Part shown: positions 1 to 9,378 of the stretch, one piece after another | How positions within the stretch are numbered: position 1 is the first letter of the stretch | Layout: every line of letters starts with the position of its first letter | Assembly: GCF_017741935.1 (NCBI RefSeq) | Contig: NZ_JAGHMH010000004.1 | Span: 62,001-126,000, forward strand | DNA from: Rhizobium sp. 16-449-1b | GTDB lineage: Bacteria; Pseudomonadota; Alphaproteobacteria; Rhizobiales; Rhizobiaceae | Direction of reading: 5' to 3' | DNA: 64,000 nucleotides | Program-made: the position numbers and the translations under genes | Notes under the pieces: model-generated | Told to the model about the DNA's origin: nothing | The model's input: only the letters and a program-made list of their open reading frames with translations | Databases searched by the model: none

Positions 1-20
1 CGGTTGTTCAGGTCGCTCAT
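1..20 (-). CDS. Start of an unidentified gene running off the left edge
   Basis: On the minus strand an ATG at position 20 follows a GGAG-type ribosome binding site (about positions 25-30 on the plus strand) and opens a frame reading M-S-D-L-N-N before the window ends. It is divergent from the EamA exporter. Lrp/AsnC or other regulators often diverge from such exporters, but six residues cannot establish a family. Confidence 0.35.
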
Positions 21-191
21 TTCGCTCCGTCTCTTCGTTGCCTGCCGGCGAGAGCATGCAATGTTGAGCCCGCATTTGCAAACTTCCATGACTGGTTTCG
101 CTTAAAAGTCATGCCGTGATCGAAATTTGTCATGTGCTCGCTCGCAACCAATGGCTTATGCCCTCGGTAAGACGCATGACAGGGATCACCG

Positions 192-1088
192 ATGACGGAC
201 CACGCATTGACCGCCACGACCAAGCAGCAACATCGCCTTCTATGGCCGCTGATGGCCACCTTGCTGATCATCGGCTGGAGCTCCGGATTCGTCGGGATCC
301 GCTATGCCAGCGAGGAAGCAAGCGTCGTGCTCGTGCTCTTCTGGCGCACGCTGCTGTCCGGCCTGATCTTGCTGCCCTTCGCCCTGACCATCGGCCCACG
401 CATGCAGTGGAAGGCGATCGTCGGGCAAATGTGGTTCGGCGTCATGTCGGTCTTCCTCTATCTCGGCGGCTTCGCGCTAGCGATCGAGCAGCGGGTACCC
501 ACCGGTCTTGTGGCGCTGATCTCGGACTTGCTGCCGCTCGCCATCGCCACCCTGTCGCAGCCGGTGCTCGGCGAACGCCTGAGCGGTCGCCAGTGGCTCG
601 GCACGGCGATCGCCGTGGCGGGCGTGCTGATCGTCTCGCTCGATAGCCTGAGCTTCGGCTCGGCGCCGCTCTGGGCTTACGGATTGACCGTCGGCTCGAT
701 GCTGATCTTCGCGCTCGCCTCGGTGCTCCACAAGCGCCGGCGCGTCGGCCACATGCCGGTGCATCAGAGCCTCTGCATCCACACGCTGACCGGCTCGGTG
801 CTCTTCGGTATCTGCGCCCTGATGCAGGGGGACATCGCGCCGCCGATGACTGAGAATTTTGCCATCGGCATGGTCTGGCTGGTGCTGATCGCCACCTTCG
901 CCGCCTATTCGGTCTATTACACCAGCCTGCGGCTCTTCCCGGTCGCTAAGGTCAGCGCCGCGATCTATCTGAGCCCACCGGTCACCATGCTATGGGCCTG
1001 GGCGCTGTTTTCCGAGCCGCTGACGCTTACGATGTTCGTCGGTCTTGGTGTCACGCTGGTCGGCGTTTTCATGACCTCGCGCGCCTGA
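192..1088 (+). CDS. EamA/DMT-family inner-membrane transporter
   Basis: A 298-residue protein made of about ten hydrophobic helices in two repeated halves, as in the drug/metabolite transporter superfamily (two EamA domains, roughly residues 15-145 and 160-295). The first helix has the WSSGF motif typical of the family. The substrate cannot be read from sequence; relatives export amino acids, metabolites or drugs. The start is supported by AGGGA at 181-185. The gene converges on the ion-channel gene with a 4-base gap. Confidence 0.85.
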   Translation: MTDHALTATTKQQHRLLWPLMATLLIIGWSSGFVGIRYASEEASVVLVLFWRTLLSGLILLPFALTIGPRMQWKAIVGQMWFGVMSVFLYLGGFALAIEQRVPTGLVALISDLLPLAIATLSQPVLGERLSGRQWLGTAIAVAGVLIVSLDSLSFGSAPLWAYGLTVGSMLIFALASVLHKRRRVGHMPVHQSLCIHTLTGSVLFGICALMQGDIAPPMTENFAIGMVWLVLIATFAAYSVYYTSLRLFPVAKVSAAIYLSPPVTMLWAWALFSEPLTLTMFVGLGVTLVGVFMTSRA

Positions 1089-1092
1089 TACC

Positions 1093-1518
1093 TCACACGT
1101 CGTTCGCCTTGCCGTCCCGGAAATACAGGCGCTGGATGACCGCCATGATCAGCGCCGTCGCCCAGCCGAAGATGATCCAGCCGTTGACCGCCTCGAACAC
1201 CGAAATCTGCCGCCACTCCTTGCCAAGCACCACATCGCCATAGCCGACCGTCGTGAAGGTGGCGGTGGAGAAATAGATCGCGTCGTCAAGCGATGGCAGC
1301 GCGCCGATCAGATAGTAGAGGAGCGCCCAAAGGCAGATATCGAGACTGATCGGGATCAGCAGATAGCTGACCCAGGCGACGGTCGCGATCGTGGCATGGC
1401 GGCCGAGATATCCCGGCTCCGCATGCCGGATGGCGCGAAGCCCGATCTCCATGAAGACGGCCTGTATGGCGACTGTGGCCGCGATCAGCGCGGTGGCGAG
1501 GAGAAAATTGACGGGCAC
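1093..1518 (-). CDS. Two-pore-helix type potassium channel-like protein (Ion_trans_2)
   Basis: A 141-residue membrane protein with a first helix at about residues 5-28, a second at 46-70, a pore loop carrying the K+ selectivity filter TTVGYGD at residues 89-95, and a last helix at about 108-130. This is the Ion_trans_2 architecture with no cytoplasmic RCK/TrkA-N domain, so gating is probably not nucleotide-controlled. The filter argues for K+ conductance, but many short bacterial members are uncharacterised. Confidence 0.8.
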   Translation of the reverse strand: MPVNFLLATALIAATVAIQAVFMEIGLRAIRHAEPGYLGRHATIATVAWVSYLLIPISLDICLWALLYYLIGALPSLDDAIYFSTATFTTVGYGDVVLGKEWRQISVFEAVNGWIIFGWATALIMAVIQRLYFRDGKANDV

Positions 1519-1539
1519 CGGACCTCCAATGGATATGGG

Positions 1540-1860
1540 TCAATATTGCACGGCGATCTCTGCTTCGTTGCGTCTACCCGCGAGCCTACAGAAGGGAACG
1601 TCTTCCGTAGCGCGTGCCGAACGCTGCCCTCCGCACTCGGCATGCGCGCGACTGCCTTCAGCATGCGCCCGACGCAGCAGCCACCGCACAAGTTCCCTCG
1701 CTTCACGCGGCTCAAGCAGGACAGCCGTCACCCCGGCCTCGACAGGCAAGCCCGTCGCCTGGTCGATGACGTCGACGAGACCAAGGCGGCCCGGCACAAC
1801 CATGTACCGCACTTCGATCGCCGCTCCTGACTGCATTCCAACCACACCCGTCGCTTTCAT
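1540..1860 (-). CDS. Hypothetical protein, unknown family
   Basis: A frame of about 106 residues starting at ATG 1860; a TTG start at 1908 would add 16 residues. The first 75 residues look like a folded small domain (alternating hydrophobics, an LLEPREARELVRWLL helix). The last 35 are Arg/Glu/Ala-rich and less convincing. It is on the same strand as the channel gene, 22 bases upstream of it. I recognise no family, and a spurious ORF is possible. Confidence 0.4.
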   Translation of the reverse strand: MKATGVVGMQSGAAIEVRYMVVPGRLGLVDVIDQATGLPVEAGVTAVLLEPREARELVRWLLRRAHAEGSRAHAECGGQRSARATEDVPFCRLAGRRNEAEIAVQY

Positions 1861-1956
1861 CCCGGCCAAACTAGCAGGCGCAGGACGCTGCGCATTGCGC
1901 AGGATCAATCTTGCGCGGGAAAGGCAGCGATATCGGCGCAGCGTTGATCACGCGCA

Positions 1957-3144
1957 ATGCGCGCCGACAGCCAAGCCCCTATGCTCATCCGCGCGAAAAT
2001 CCGGATGGAGCCCGCCGTGCAGAACGTTCAGCGCAAACATGGGCCTTCGGGGCTGGTCGCGGCAACAATGGCCGAGCTTCGTGCCGCGCCGCTCCTGGCG
2101 CTCCTCGTCTTCGTACCCGTCGTCATCCTGACGGATATCGCCTCGCCGGAATCGCACACGCTGCTCTTCATCCTCTCCGTGCTGGCGATCATCCCGCTCG
2201 CGGCTTTGCTCAGTCGCGCGACCGAAGCGGTCTCCGCCCGCACCGGTGACGCCGTCGGCGGCCTGTTGAACGCCACGCTCGGCAACCTCACCGAACTCGT
2301 CATATCGCTCGCCGCCCTGCAGGCCGGGCAGTATCTGCTGGTCAAGGCCTCGATCGCCGGCGCCATCGTCACCAACACGCTCTTCATGCTCGGCGGCTCC
2401 TTCCTGCTCGGCGGCCTCAAGCATCACCTGCAGGAATTCAATCGCGTCAGCGCCCGCTTTCAGGCGTCGCTGCTGTTTCTCGCCACCGTCGCGCTGTTCG
2501 TCCCCTCGCTGGTGAGCCGCGCCGACCAGGGGCCGGAGATGGTGCAGGCGCTCAGCCTCGGCCTCGCGGTAATCCTGATCGCGGTCTATGCCATGGGCAT
2601 GCTGTTTTCACTGAAAACCCACCGTGAGCTCTTCGCCAGCGTCGGCGAGGCGGAAGAGCATCACGGCGGCTGGGGGCTTTCGACCAGCATCATCATCCTG
2701 GTGGTGGTGACGCTCTTCGTGGCGCTCATCAGCGAGGTCTTCGTGGGCTCGGTGCAGGCGGCGGCCGAGAAGATGGGGATGACGCCCGCCTTCGTCGGCT
2801 TCATCGTCGTGGCGCTCGTCGGTGCGGCGGCGGAAATGACCGCGGCCTTCTCGGCCGCCCGCGCCAACCGGCTCGATCTCAGCGTCGGCATCGCTCTGGG
2901 AAGCGCCTCGCAGATCGCGCTCTTCGTTGCTCCCGTTCTCGTCATCGTCAGCTATTTCATCGGCCCCGAGCCCATGTCGCTGCAGTTCTGGCCGGGCGCG
3001 GTGGCAATGATGTTCCTCGCCATGATGGCGGCGGCGCTGCTCTCCAATGGCGGGCGCGGCGCCTGGTATGTCGGCGTGCTGGCACTCGCCGTCTACGCCA
3101 TATTCGGCCTGACGCTGTTCCTGCTGCCGCCCGCCGCGTCCTAG
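1957..3144 (+). CDS. Calcium/proton antiporter, CaCA superfamily (ChaA/CAX-like)
   Basis: About 395 residues with two homologous halves, each carrying the alpha-repeat of cation/Ca2+ exchangers: GGLLNATLGNLTELVIS in the first half and GAAAEMTAAFSAARANRLDL in the second. The acidic residues in these repeats bind Ca2+ or Na+ in the family. The predicted role is efflux of Ca2+ (possibly Na+/K+) against protons. Start choice is open (ATG at 1957, 1981 or 2008) because none has a strong ribosome binding site. The 3' end overlaps the convergent AraC gene by 4 bases. Confidence 0.85.
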   Translation: MRADSQAPMLIRAKIRMEPAVQNVQRKHGPSGLVAATMAELRAAPLLALLVFVPVVILTDIASPESHTLLFILSVLAIIPLAALLSRATEAVSARTGDAVGGLLNATLGNLTELVISLAALQAGQYLLVKASIAGAIVTNTLFMLGGSFLLGGLKHHLQEFNRVSARFQASLLFLATVALFVPSLVSRADQGPEMVQALSLGLAVILIAVYAMGMLFSLKTHRELFASVGEAEEHHGGWGLSTSIIILVVVTLFVALISEVFVGSVQAAAEKMGMTPAFVGFIVVALVGAAAEMTAAFSAARANRLDLSVGIALGSASQIALFVAPVLVIVSYFIGPEPMSLQFWPGAVAMMFLAMMAAALLSNGGRGAWYVGVLALAVYAIFGLTLFLLPPAAS

Positions 3145-4028
3145 AATCCGGAGAGGTTCGGAGACGTGCGCATCCGCGCCACATCCCGCTTGGGCGTCTC
3201 CTTGTGCACGCGGACATAATCGCGGTTGAACTGCGATGGGCTGTCATATCCGACGCGAAATCCCGCCTCGGCCGCCGTCATTCCCTCGACGATCATCAGC
3301 CGTCGCGCCTCCTGCAGGCGGATCTGGGTGCGAAACTGCAGCGGGCTCATCGCCATCGCCGCGCGAAAATGCTCGTAGAAGGATGACGAGCTCATGCCGG
3401 CGATATCCGCCAGTTCCTCGATCGCGAACGGGCTTCCGAAATTGCGGCAGACATAATCCACCGCCCGGCCGATCTGGTTCAGCCGGCTCTCGCCGCTGGC
3501 GATCTGCCGGATCAGCCCGCCCTGCGGTCCCGATATCAGCCGATGCAAAATCTCCCGCTCGACAAGCGGCGCCAGAACCGGCGCATCCTCGGGCGCATCC
3601 AGAAGACCAAGCAGACGCGCCGCCGCATCGATCAGCCGCGGCGTCGTCTCGCTTACCCGCGCCGCCGCCGGGTTCTCGTCGCGTGCTGGTGATCCCGCGA
3701 TCATTTCGTTCAACAGCGTGCGGTCGAACTCCAGCCGCAGGCAGAGATAGGGCGCCTCAGCGCTCGCCTCGATCACCGCACCGATAACGGGCAGGTTGAC
3801 GCCCACAACGAGATAATGCGCGGCGTCATAGATATAGCTGGTGTCGCCAATCGTCGCCCGCTTGCGTCCCTGCGCCACGATGCAGCAGGAAGGTTTGTAG
3901 AGCGTATGCAGCGGCTCGGTGGTCGCCGAGGATCGTATAACGCCAACGCGCGGCAGCACGGTGTCGAAGTTTCCATCCACACTGGCATGGCGATCGATCA
4001 GGGCTGCGAGATCGGTAATTGTTTCCAT
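3141..4028 (-). CDS. AraC-family transcriptional regulator with AraC_N (cupin-like) domain
   Basis: A 295-residue regulator. The N-terminal AraC_N-type domain (about 1-170) contains the family phrase LYKPSCCIVAQGRKRATIGD. The C-terminal double helix-turn-helix (about 190-290) contains the AraC signature around MSSSSFYEHFRAAM and GYDSPSQFNRDYVR. It is transcribed divergently from the SDR gene at 4179. Relatives of this subfamily usually control a neighbouring oxidoreductase, so that SDR is the likely target (inference from position). Confidence 0.88.
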   Translation of the reverse strand: METITDLAALIDRHASVDGNFDTVLPRVGVIRSSATTEPLHTLYKPSCCIVAQGRKRATIGDTSYIYDAAHYLVVGVNLPVIGAVIEASAEAPYLCLRLEFDRTLLNEMIAGSPARDENPAAARVSETTPRLIDAAARLLGLLDAPEDAPVLAPLVEREILHRLISGPQGGLIRQIASGESRLNQIGRAVDYVCRNFGSPFAIEELADIAGMSSSSFYEHFRAAMAMSPLQFRTQIRLQEARRLMIVEGMTAAEAGFRVGYDSPSQFNRDYVRVHKETPKRDVARMRTSPNLSGF

Positions 4029-4178
4029 GGCGCCAGCATCGGACGTCTCGCGCGCTTTGCCAAGAGACCATCATTCCATTTCGGAGGATCGTGCAAGAAT
4101 TCCGGAAAAGCCGTCTACCGCAACTGGTCCCGTTGGCGCGATCCTGTATCGGTCAACAGATCGCTTGAGGAGCAAGAC

Positions 4179-4916
4179 ATGACCGATATGAACAACAAGG
4201 TAGTGCTGATCACCGGCGCCAGCAGCGGCATCGGCGCCGCAACGGCCCGCGAATTGGGCCGCGCCGGCGCAAAGCTGGTCATCGGCGCGCGCCGAACCGA
4301 CCGCCTGGACGCTTTGAGCGAGGAAATCCGTGCCGCGGGCGGTGTCGTCGTGTCGAGAGCGCTCGACGTCACCGACCGCGCCGACATGCAGGCCTTCGTC
4401 GACGCTGCTATTGCCGAGTTCGGCCGCGTCGATGTCCTCGTCAACAATGCCGGCGTCATGCCGCTGTCGCTCATATCCTCGCTGAAGGTCGAGGAATGGG
4501 ACCGGATGATCGACGTAAACATCAAGGGCGTGCTCTATGGCATCGCCGCGGTGCTGCCGGTCATGAACGCCCAGCAATCCGGCCAGATCATCAACGTCTC
4601 CTCCGTCGGCGGCCTCGCCGTCTCGCCGACCGCGGCGGTCTATTGCGCGACGAAGTATGCGGTGCGGGCGATCTCGGATGGCCTGAGGCAGGAAAACAAG
4701 ATCCTGCGCGTCACCTGCATCTATCCCGGCGTGGTCGAATCCGAACTCGCCGACACCATCACCGAGCCCTTCGCCGCCGAAGCCATGGTCGCCTACCGCG
4801 CCGTTGCGCTGAAACCCGACGCCATCGCCCGCGCCATCCTCTACGCCATCGATCAGCCCGCCGACGTCGACGTCAACGACATCGTCGTGCGCCCGACGGC
4901 CAATGCGGGGTTGTGA
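4179..4916 (+). CDS. SDR-family NAD(P)-dependent oxidoreductase
   Basis: A 245-residue classical short-chain dehydrogenase. It has the Rossmann motif TGASSGIG at about residues 13-20, the NNAG motif, a catalytic Ser in the INVSSVGG stretch and the YxxxK pair in AAVYCATKYAV. Two basic residues after the second strand (GARRTDR) suggest NADP(H) preference. The start at 4179 is chosen because homologous sequence begins there and GAGG lies at 4167-4170; the frame stays open far upstream but that part is not SDR-like. The substrate is unknown. It probably forms a unit with the divergent AraC regulator. Confidence 0.88.
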   Translation: MTDMNNKVVLITGASSGIGAATARELGRAGAKLVIGARRTDRLDALSEEIRAAGGVVVSRALDVTDRADMQAFVDAAIAEFGRVDVLVNNAGVMPLSLISSLKVEEWDRMIDVNIKGVLYGIAAVLPVMNAQQSGQIINVSSVGGLAVSPTAAVYCATKYAVRAISDGLRQENKILRVTCIYPGVVESELADTITEPFAAEAMVAYRAVALKPDAIARAILYAIDQPADVDVNDIVVRPTANAGL

Positions 4917-4982
4917 GGGGGAGAGGACGGGGCGAGGTGAGGGCTAGGCCAGACTAGGGTCGTGGGCGTTTGAGATTGTGAC

Positions 4983-5133
4983 ACCCCCCTCTGTCCTGCC
5001 GGACATCTCCCCCACAAGGGGGGAGATCGACTCGCGGTTAGGTTTTCGCCAGACGTTGAGGTAAGAACGAGCGGGCAAGCCCAGCCAATCTCCCCACCTG
5101 TGGGGGAGATGCCCGGCAGGGCAGAGGGGGGTA
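4983..5133. repeat. Palindromic intergenic repeat, family A, copy 1
   Basis: Two arms of about 48 bp (4983-5029 and 5086-5133) are near-perfect inverted copies of each other. Each contains an inner palindrome of the CATCTCCCCC...GGGGGAGAT type and a run of C's and G's at the outer ends. The same element occurs at 43015-43166. The middle (5030-5085) differs between the copies. It fills the gap between the SDR gene and dxs, and no ORF there is convincing. Confidence 0.85.
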
Positions 5134-5204
5134 ATGCTGGCGCAAAGTTAGCGGAAGCAAACCCGCAAAGGCCGAGCGCTCACCCAACCCATCAACCAAC
5201 CCAC

Positions 5205-7121
5205 TTACCCGGCAAACCCAACAGCCGCCGGCCGCCCAAGCGCCTTGAACACGGTGCCCACAATCCCAGCTCGGTCGAGCCCGGCCTGCGCGTTCATCAC
5301 CTCGGGCTTCGCCTGCTCCACCCAGAGATCGGGCATCACGAGCGAGCGAACCTTCAGCCCGTTGTCGAGCAGACCCTCGGTCGCGAGGAACTGCAGTACA
5401 TGGCTGCCAAAACCGCCGACCGCGCCTTCTTCGACCGTGATCAGCATTTCGTGGTGACGCGCCAGCTGGCGGATCAGGTCGTGATCGAGTGGCTTGGCGA
5501 AGCGCGCATCGGCGACCGTGGTCGAAAGGCCTGCGGCATCAAGGTCTTCGGCGGCGAGCATGCAGTCCGCCAGGCGGGTGCCGAAGGAAAGCAGCGCCAC
5601 CTTGGTTCCTTCCTTGACGATGCGGCCCTTGCCGATCTGCAGGATTTCGCCACGAACCGGCATCTCGACGCCTACGCCTTCGCCGCGAGGATAGCGGAAG
5701 GAGATCGGGCCGGCGTCATAGGCGGCCGCCGTGCGCACCATGTGCTTCAGCTCCGCCTCGTCGGCGGCGGCCATGACGACGAAGCCCGGCAGTGTCGCGA
5801 GGAAGGTGGTGTCGAAGGAGCCCGCATGCGTCGGCCCGTCGGCGCCGACAAAGCCGGCGCGGTCGATCGGGAAGCGCACCGGCAGACCCTGGATCGCCAC
5901 ATCGTGCACCACCTGGTCGAAGGCGCGCTGCAGGAAGGTCGAATAAAGTGCTGTAAACGGCTTGTAGCCCTCGGCGGCAAGCCCGGCTGCGAAGGTCACG
6001 GCATGCTGTTCGGCAATGCCGACATCAAAACAGCGCGACGGAAACACGCTTGCCAGCTTGTCGAGACCCGTACCATTAGGCATGGCGGCGGTAATGCCAA
6101 CGATCTTGTCGTCAAGCTCGGCTTCCTGCACCAGCGCTTCGGCAAACACATTGGTGTAGCTCGGCGCATTCGGCTTCACCTTCGCCTGCGCGCCGGTGAT
6201 GACATCGAACTTGTTGACGCCGTGATACTTGTCGGCGGCAGCTTCCGCCGGCGCATAGCCCTTGCCCTTCTGCGTGACCACATGGATCAGCACCGGCCCA
6301 TGCGCGTTGTCGCGCACATTGCGCAGCACGGGCAGCAGGTGCTCGAAAGAGTGCCCGTCGATCGGCCCGATATGATAGAAGCCCATCTCCTCGAACATGG
6401 TGCCGCCGGTCACATAGCCGCGGGCATGCTCAACGGCGCGGGTAATGGCGCGATCGACCGATTTGCCGAGATAGCTGGTCAGCTTCTTGCCGACTTCGCG
6501 CATGCCCATATAGGTGCGGCCGGAGGCGAGGCGCGCCAGATAGGCGCTCATGGCGCCCGTCGGCGGCGCGATCGACATGTCGTTGTCGTTGAGGATCACG
6601 ATCAGCCGCGCATCGAGCGCGCCGGCATTGTTCAGCGCCTCATAGGCCATGCCCGCAGACATCGCGCCGTCGCCGATCACCGCGATCACGTTGCGCTTCG
6701 AGCCGGAGAGATCTGCCGCAACGGCCATGCCGAGGCCGGCCGAGATCGAGGTCGAAGAGTGCGCGGCACCGAATGGGTCGTATTCGCTTTCGGCGCGGCG
6801 GGTAAAGCCCGAGAGCCCGCCTTCCTGGCGCAGCGTGCGGATGCGGTCGCGCCGGCCGGTCAGGATCTTGTGCGGGTAACACTGGTGGCCGACATCGAAA
6901 ATCAGCTTGTCGTCGGGCGTGTTGAAGACATTGTGGATGGCGATCGTCAGCTCGACGACGCCGAGCCCGGCGCCCAGATGTCCGCCCGTCTTCGACACCG
7001 CGTCGATCATCTCGTCGCGCACCTCGCGCGCAAGCTGCGGCAGGTCGCGATCCTCCAGCTTTCGGAGGTCGGCCGGATAAATGACCTTGTCCAGCAGCGG
7101 CGTCTTCGGCGGTTGTGTCAC
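5205..7121 (-). CDS. dxs: 1-deoxy-D-xylulose-5-phosphate synthase
   Basis: Condenses pyruvate and glyceraldehyde 3-phosphate to DXP, the first step of the MEP isoprenoid pathway, which also needs ispH at 41993. The thiamine-diphosphate motif is present (GDGAMSAG followed about 25 residues later by NDN), as are the catalytic Glu region [15 protein letters not shown] and the transketolase C-terminal domain. From the GTG at 7121 the protein has 638 residues (E. coli Dxs has 620) and begins [10 protein letters not shown]. An ATG at 7181 would add a basic Q/E/R-rich tail unlike the family, so GTG is preferred. Confidence 0.95.
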   Translation of the reverse strand: MTQPPKTPLLDKVIYPADLRKLEDRDLPQLAREVRDEMIDAVSKTGGHLGAGLGVVELTIAIHNVFNTPDDKLIFDVGHQCYPHKILTGRRDRIRTLRQEGGLSGFTRRAESEYDPFGAAHSSTSISAGLGMAVAADLSGSKRNVIAVIGDGAMSAGMAYEALNNAGALDARLIVILNDNDMSIAPPTGAMSAYLARLASGRTYMGMREVGKKLTSYLGKSVDRAITRAVEHARGYVTGGTMFEEMGFYHIGPIDGHSFEHLLPVLRNVRDNAHGPVLIHVVTQKGKGYAPAEAAADKYHGVNKFDVITGAQAKVKPNAPSYTNVFAEALVQEAELDDKIVGITAAMPNGTGLDKLASVFPSRCFDVGIAEQHAVTFAAGLAAEGYKPFTALYSTFLQRAFDQVVHDVAIQGLPVRFPIDRAGFVGADGPTHAGSFDTTFLATLPGFVVMAAADEAELKHMVRTAAAYDAGPISFRYPRGEGVGVEMPVRGEILQIGKGRIVKEGTKVALLSFGTRLADCMLAAEDLDAAGLSTTVADARFAKPLDHDLIRQLARHHEMLITVEEGAVGGFGSHVLQFLATEGLLDNGLKVRSLVMPDLWVEQAKPEVMNAQAGLDRAGIVGTVFKALGRPAAVGFAG

Positions 7122-7256
7122 GGGAGGCACTCTTTCTTGTCGTTCTTGTTCTTGTCGTCTTTTCCAGGCTTTTTGGGGCACATAGCCTTTAGGCCATAAG
7201 TTGCGGTGAAAGAAGTCGATTTCAAGAACCGCAAGGATCCTTTCTAGAGGAGAACG

Positions 7257-8177
7257 CTACTCCGGCAAAGGGACGAATTCTTCTTCATCCCCCGGAACGA
7301 TGTCGAAACGGCCGGTGCGCCACTCTTCCTTGGCCTTTTCGATGCGCTCTTTCGACGAGGAAACGAAGTTCCACCAGATGTAACGCTTCGAGTTCAGCGC
7401 CGCCCCGCCGAACAGCATGAGATGACAGCCCTGGGCACCGCCCTCCAGCGTGATCGCGTCACCCGGACGGAAGACCAGCAGCTGATCCGCCGCGAATCGG
7501 TCGCCCGCAATCACCACCTCGCCAGACAGCACATAGATCGCCCGCTCCTCATGCGCGGCGCCGAAAGGGAACTTCGCGCCGGCATCGAGATTGATATCGG
7601 CGTAGAGCGTGTCGGAAAACACGCTCACCGGCGAAGTCATGCCCTCGAACGCGCCGATGACGACCCGCCCGCGCACCCCGCGCTCGTCGATCACGGGCAT
7701 TTCGCTCTTTTCCGTATGCGCGAAGGAGGGATCGATCTCCTCCTTGTCATCGGGCAGCGCCAGCCACGTCTGCAGCCCGGACATCAGGAGCGGATGGCCG
7801 CGCAGATTGTCGGGCGTGCGCTCCGAATGCACAATACCGCGCCCCGCCGTCATCAGGTTGATATCACCCGGCCGGATCACCTTCTCGGTCCCAAGGCTAT
7901 CGAGATGCCGGATCTCGCCATCGAACAGATAGGTGACCGTCGACAACCCGATATGCGGATGCGGCTTCACATCGAGCGCCTCATCCGGCTTCAATATCGC
8001 CGGCCCCATCCGATCAAAAAAGATAAACGGCCCCACCAGCCGCCGCTGCCTGGTCGGCAGAGCCCGCCTGACCTGAAACCCGCCAATATCGCTGGTACGG
8101 GGAATGATCAGATTCTCGATGGCGTCGCAGGCAAAGGCATCGCCGGGGAGGGGGTCTTTGCCGGGGAAGAAGGACAT
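7257..8177 (-). CDS. Pirin-family cupin protein
   Basis: A 306-residue bicupin. The N-terminal pirin domain carries the metal ligands HPHIGLST and, about 45 residues later, RGIVHSE, so the quercetinase-type iron site looks intact. The C-terminal pirin_C domain spans about residues 190-290. Bacterial pirins act as quercetin dioxygenases or redox-sensitive regulators of metabolic enzymes; the role here is unknown. It lies upstream of dxs on the same strand with a gap of about 135 bp. Confidence 0.88.
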   Translation of the reverse strand: MSFFPGKDPLPGDAFACDAIENLIIPRTSDIGGFQVRRALPTRQRRLVGPFIFFDRMGPAILKPDEALDVKPHPHIGLSTVTYLFDGEIRHLDSLGTEKVIRPGDINLMTAGRGIVHSERTPDNLRGHPLLMSGLQTWLALPDDKEEIDPSFAHTEKSEMPVIDERGVRGRVVIGAFEGMTSPVSVFSDTLYADINLDAGAKFPFGAAHEERAIYVLSGEVVIAGDRFAADQLLVFRPGDAITLEGGAQGCHLMLFGGAALNSKRYIWWNFVSSSKERIEKAKEEWRTGRFDIVPGDEEEFVPLPE

Positions 8178-8262
8178 GGGGTGTCTCCGTTGGCGAAAGT
8201 GGGGAGCTTATCGGCTATCGTGCGCGATGACCAGAAGGCAGGCTCAAGGCGATTGACGGGCT

Positions 8263-8580
8263 ATGGCATCAGATGTCATAGTTTCGGGTATGAAGGCCGA
8301 GTTGCTGTTTCGCGAACGTATCATCTACGACGATGGGGCCATTCTCGAAATGACCATCTGGCAAGTTCCCGTTCAGGTTCCGCCGTCGCGGCATTTCCTG
8401 AAATACTCGCTCTTCTATGGTCTGCCGGGCCAACGCATCGTCTTGTACGACAACGAGCGCGGCAAGGGTGATCATCGACACTACGGACCACGCGAGGAAG
8501 CCTACCAGTTTGTCTCCGTGGAGGGTTTGCTGGCTGATTTCAGGCGTGATGTCGAGCAGGTGAGAGGCGAGACGATATGA
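8263..8580 (+). CDS. TumE/DUF6516-family protein, probable toxin of a type II TA-like pair
   Basis: A 105-residue protein (95 if ATG 8290 is used). It has the DUF6516 features: a beta-rich middle, then YDNERGKGDHRHYGP resembling the family's YDN...HHRH stretch, and a closing F-VSVEGLLADF helix. NCBI names this family toxin-antitoxin system TumE family protein. The stop overlaps the start of the next gene by 4 bases (ATGA), the usual coupling of TA modules. No enzymatic activity can be assigned from the residues. Confidence 0.7.
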   Translation: MASDVIVSGMKAELLFRERIIYDDGAILEMTIWQVPVQVPPSRHFLKYSLFYGLPGQRIVLYDNERGKGDHRHYGPREEAYQFVSVEGLLADFRRDVEQVRGETI

Positions 8581-8927
8581 GCAAGAACATCGACGTGCAT
8601 GTTGGCGGTTCCTTCGACGATGCCGCCAAGCGCTTCATCGACGCATGGCAGCGTGCCGAGGCGGGACAGCCCGTTTCCGAGGAACATCTGACTTTCGTGG
8701 ATTGGGAGGTGTTCGCGCGCACGATGACGGCCAAGCGTCTCGAACTGCTTCGCCACCTACGCAGCAATCCGCAGGCCAGTATCGCCGCTCTGGCAAAGAG
8801 CCTGAACCGCGACTATCGCCGCGTTCACGACGACGTCGATATCCTCTCCCGCGCCGGTCTGATCGAGCGCGATGCCGATGGCCTGCATGCCGACTACGCT
8901 GAGATTAGGACGGTAATCGCGCTATAG
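8577..8927 (+). CDS. Winged-HTH protein, probable antitoxin/autoregulator (HVO_A0114-like)
   Basis: 116 residues. A winged helix-turn-helix of MarR/HVO_A0114 type fills about residues 50-105, with a recognition-helix pattern IAALAKSLNRDYRRVHDDVDILSRAGLI. The N-terminal 45 residues may hold the partner-binding segment. Small wHTH proteins of this type are the regular companions of DUF6516 proteins. By position it is likely the antitoxin and repressor of the pair. Confidence 0.7.
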   Translation: MSKNIDVHVGGSFDDAAKRFIDAWQRAEAGQPVSEEHLTFVDWEVFARTMTAKRLELLRHLRSNPQASIAALAKSLNRDYRRVHDDVDILSRAGLIERDADGLHADYAEIRTVIAL

Positions 8928-8999
8928 GTCATGCCTTCGGTATAGGCCAATATCTTTCGACTGTTGTCAGTGATGTCGGCCAGACGGAGCCATGGTTTG

Positions 9000-9308
9000 C
9001 TAGAAGGCAACTTGGCGGTCTCTTTCGATCTCTTTCGCTAGGCGGGGCTTCTCGATCGGTTCCGAGATGACGTCGACAGGCCGGCCGGTGATATCTTCAA
9101 GTCTTTCTTTGAGACGATACAGCGTCCCGAAATATCCGAAGCCGGAATGCAGGACCTCGTCCGTAAGCTCAACGATGACATCGAGATCCGACTCTTCAGT
9201 CGCTTCGCCGCGGGCGACTGACCCGAACAGCGAAAGCCCGAGAACGCCCTCAGCCCTGAGCGCGTCCTCATGCTTGCGAATGATCGCTATGACCTGATCC
9301 TTGTCCAT
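9000..9308 (-). CDS. MNT-type minimal nucleotidyltransferase, without adjacent HepT partner
   Basis: 102 residues with the Pol-beta-fold nucleotidyltransferase motif GSVARGEATEESDLDVIVE (GSxxxG followed by DxD-type acids) and a third Asp in PVDVIS. MntA-type antitoxins inactivate the HEPN toxin HepT by adenylylation. HepT is normally adjacent, but neither the 72 bp downstream nor the 70 bp upstream can encode one. The gene converges on the TumE-like pair. The family is clear; the role without its partner is not. Confidence 0.8.
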   Translation of the reverse strand: MDKDQVIAIIRKHEDALRAEGVLGLSLFGSVARGEATEESDLDVIVELTDEVLHSGFGYFGTLYRLKERLEDITGRPVDVISEPIEKPRLAKEIERDRQVAF

Positions 9309-9378
9309 GCCTCCAATATAATCGACCTCTGCGACTTGGTCGAGACGCCGCCCCGATCGGCCAGACCGACCGCAGCAA

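Noticed and set aside
3816..4178. Longer N-terminus for the SDR gene (366 residues)
   Set aside because: The SDR fold begins at 4179; the upstream extension overlaps the AraC gene and its promoter.
5100..7199. 699-residue open frame on the plus strand opposite dxs
   Set aside because: High-GC antisense shadow. Dxs on the minus strand has all family motifs; the plus frame is His/Arg/Gly-rich without a domain.
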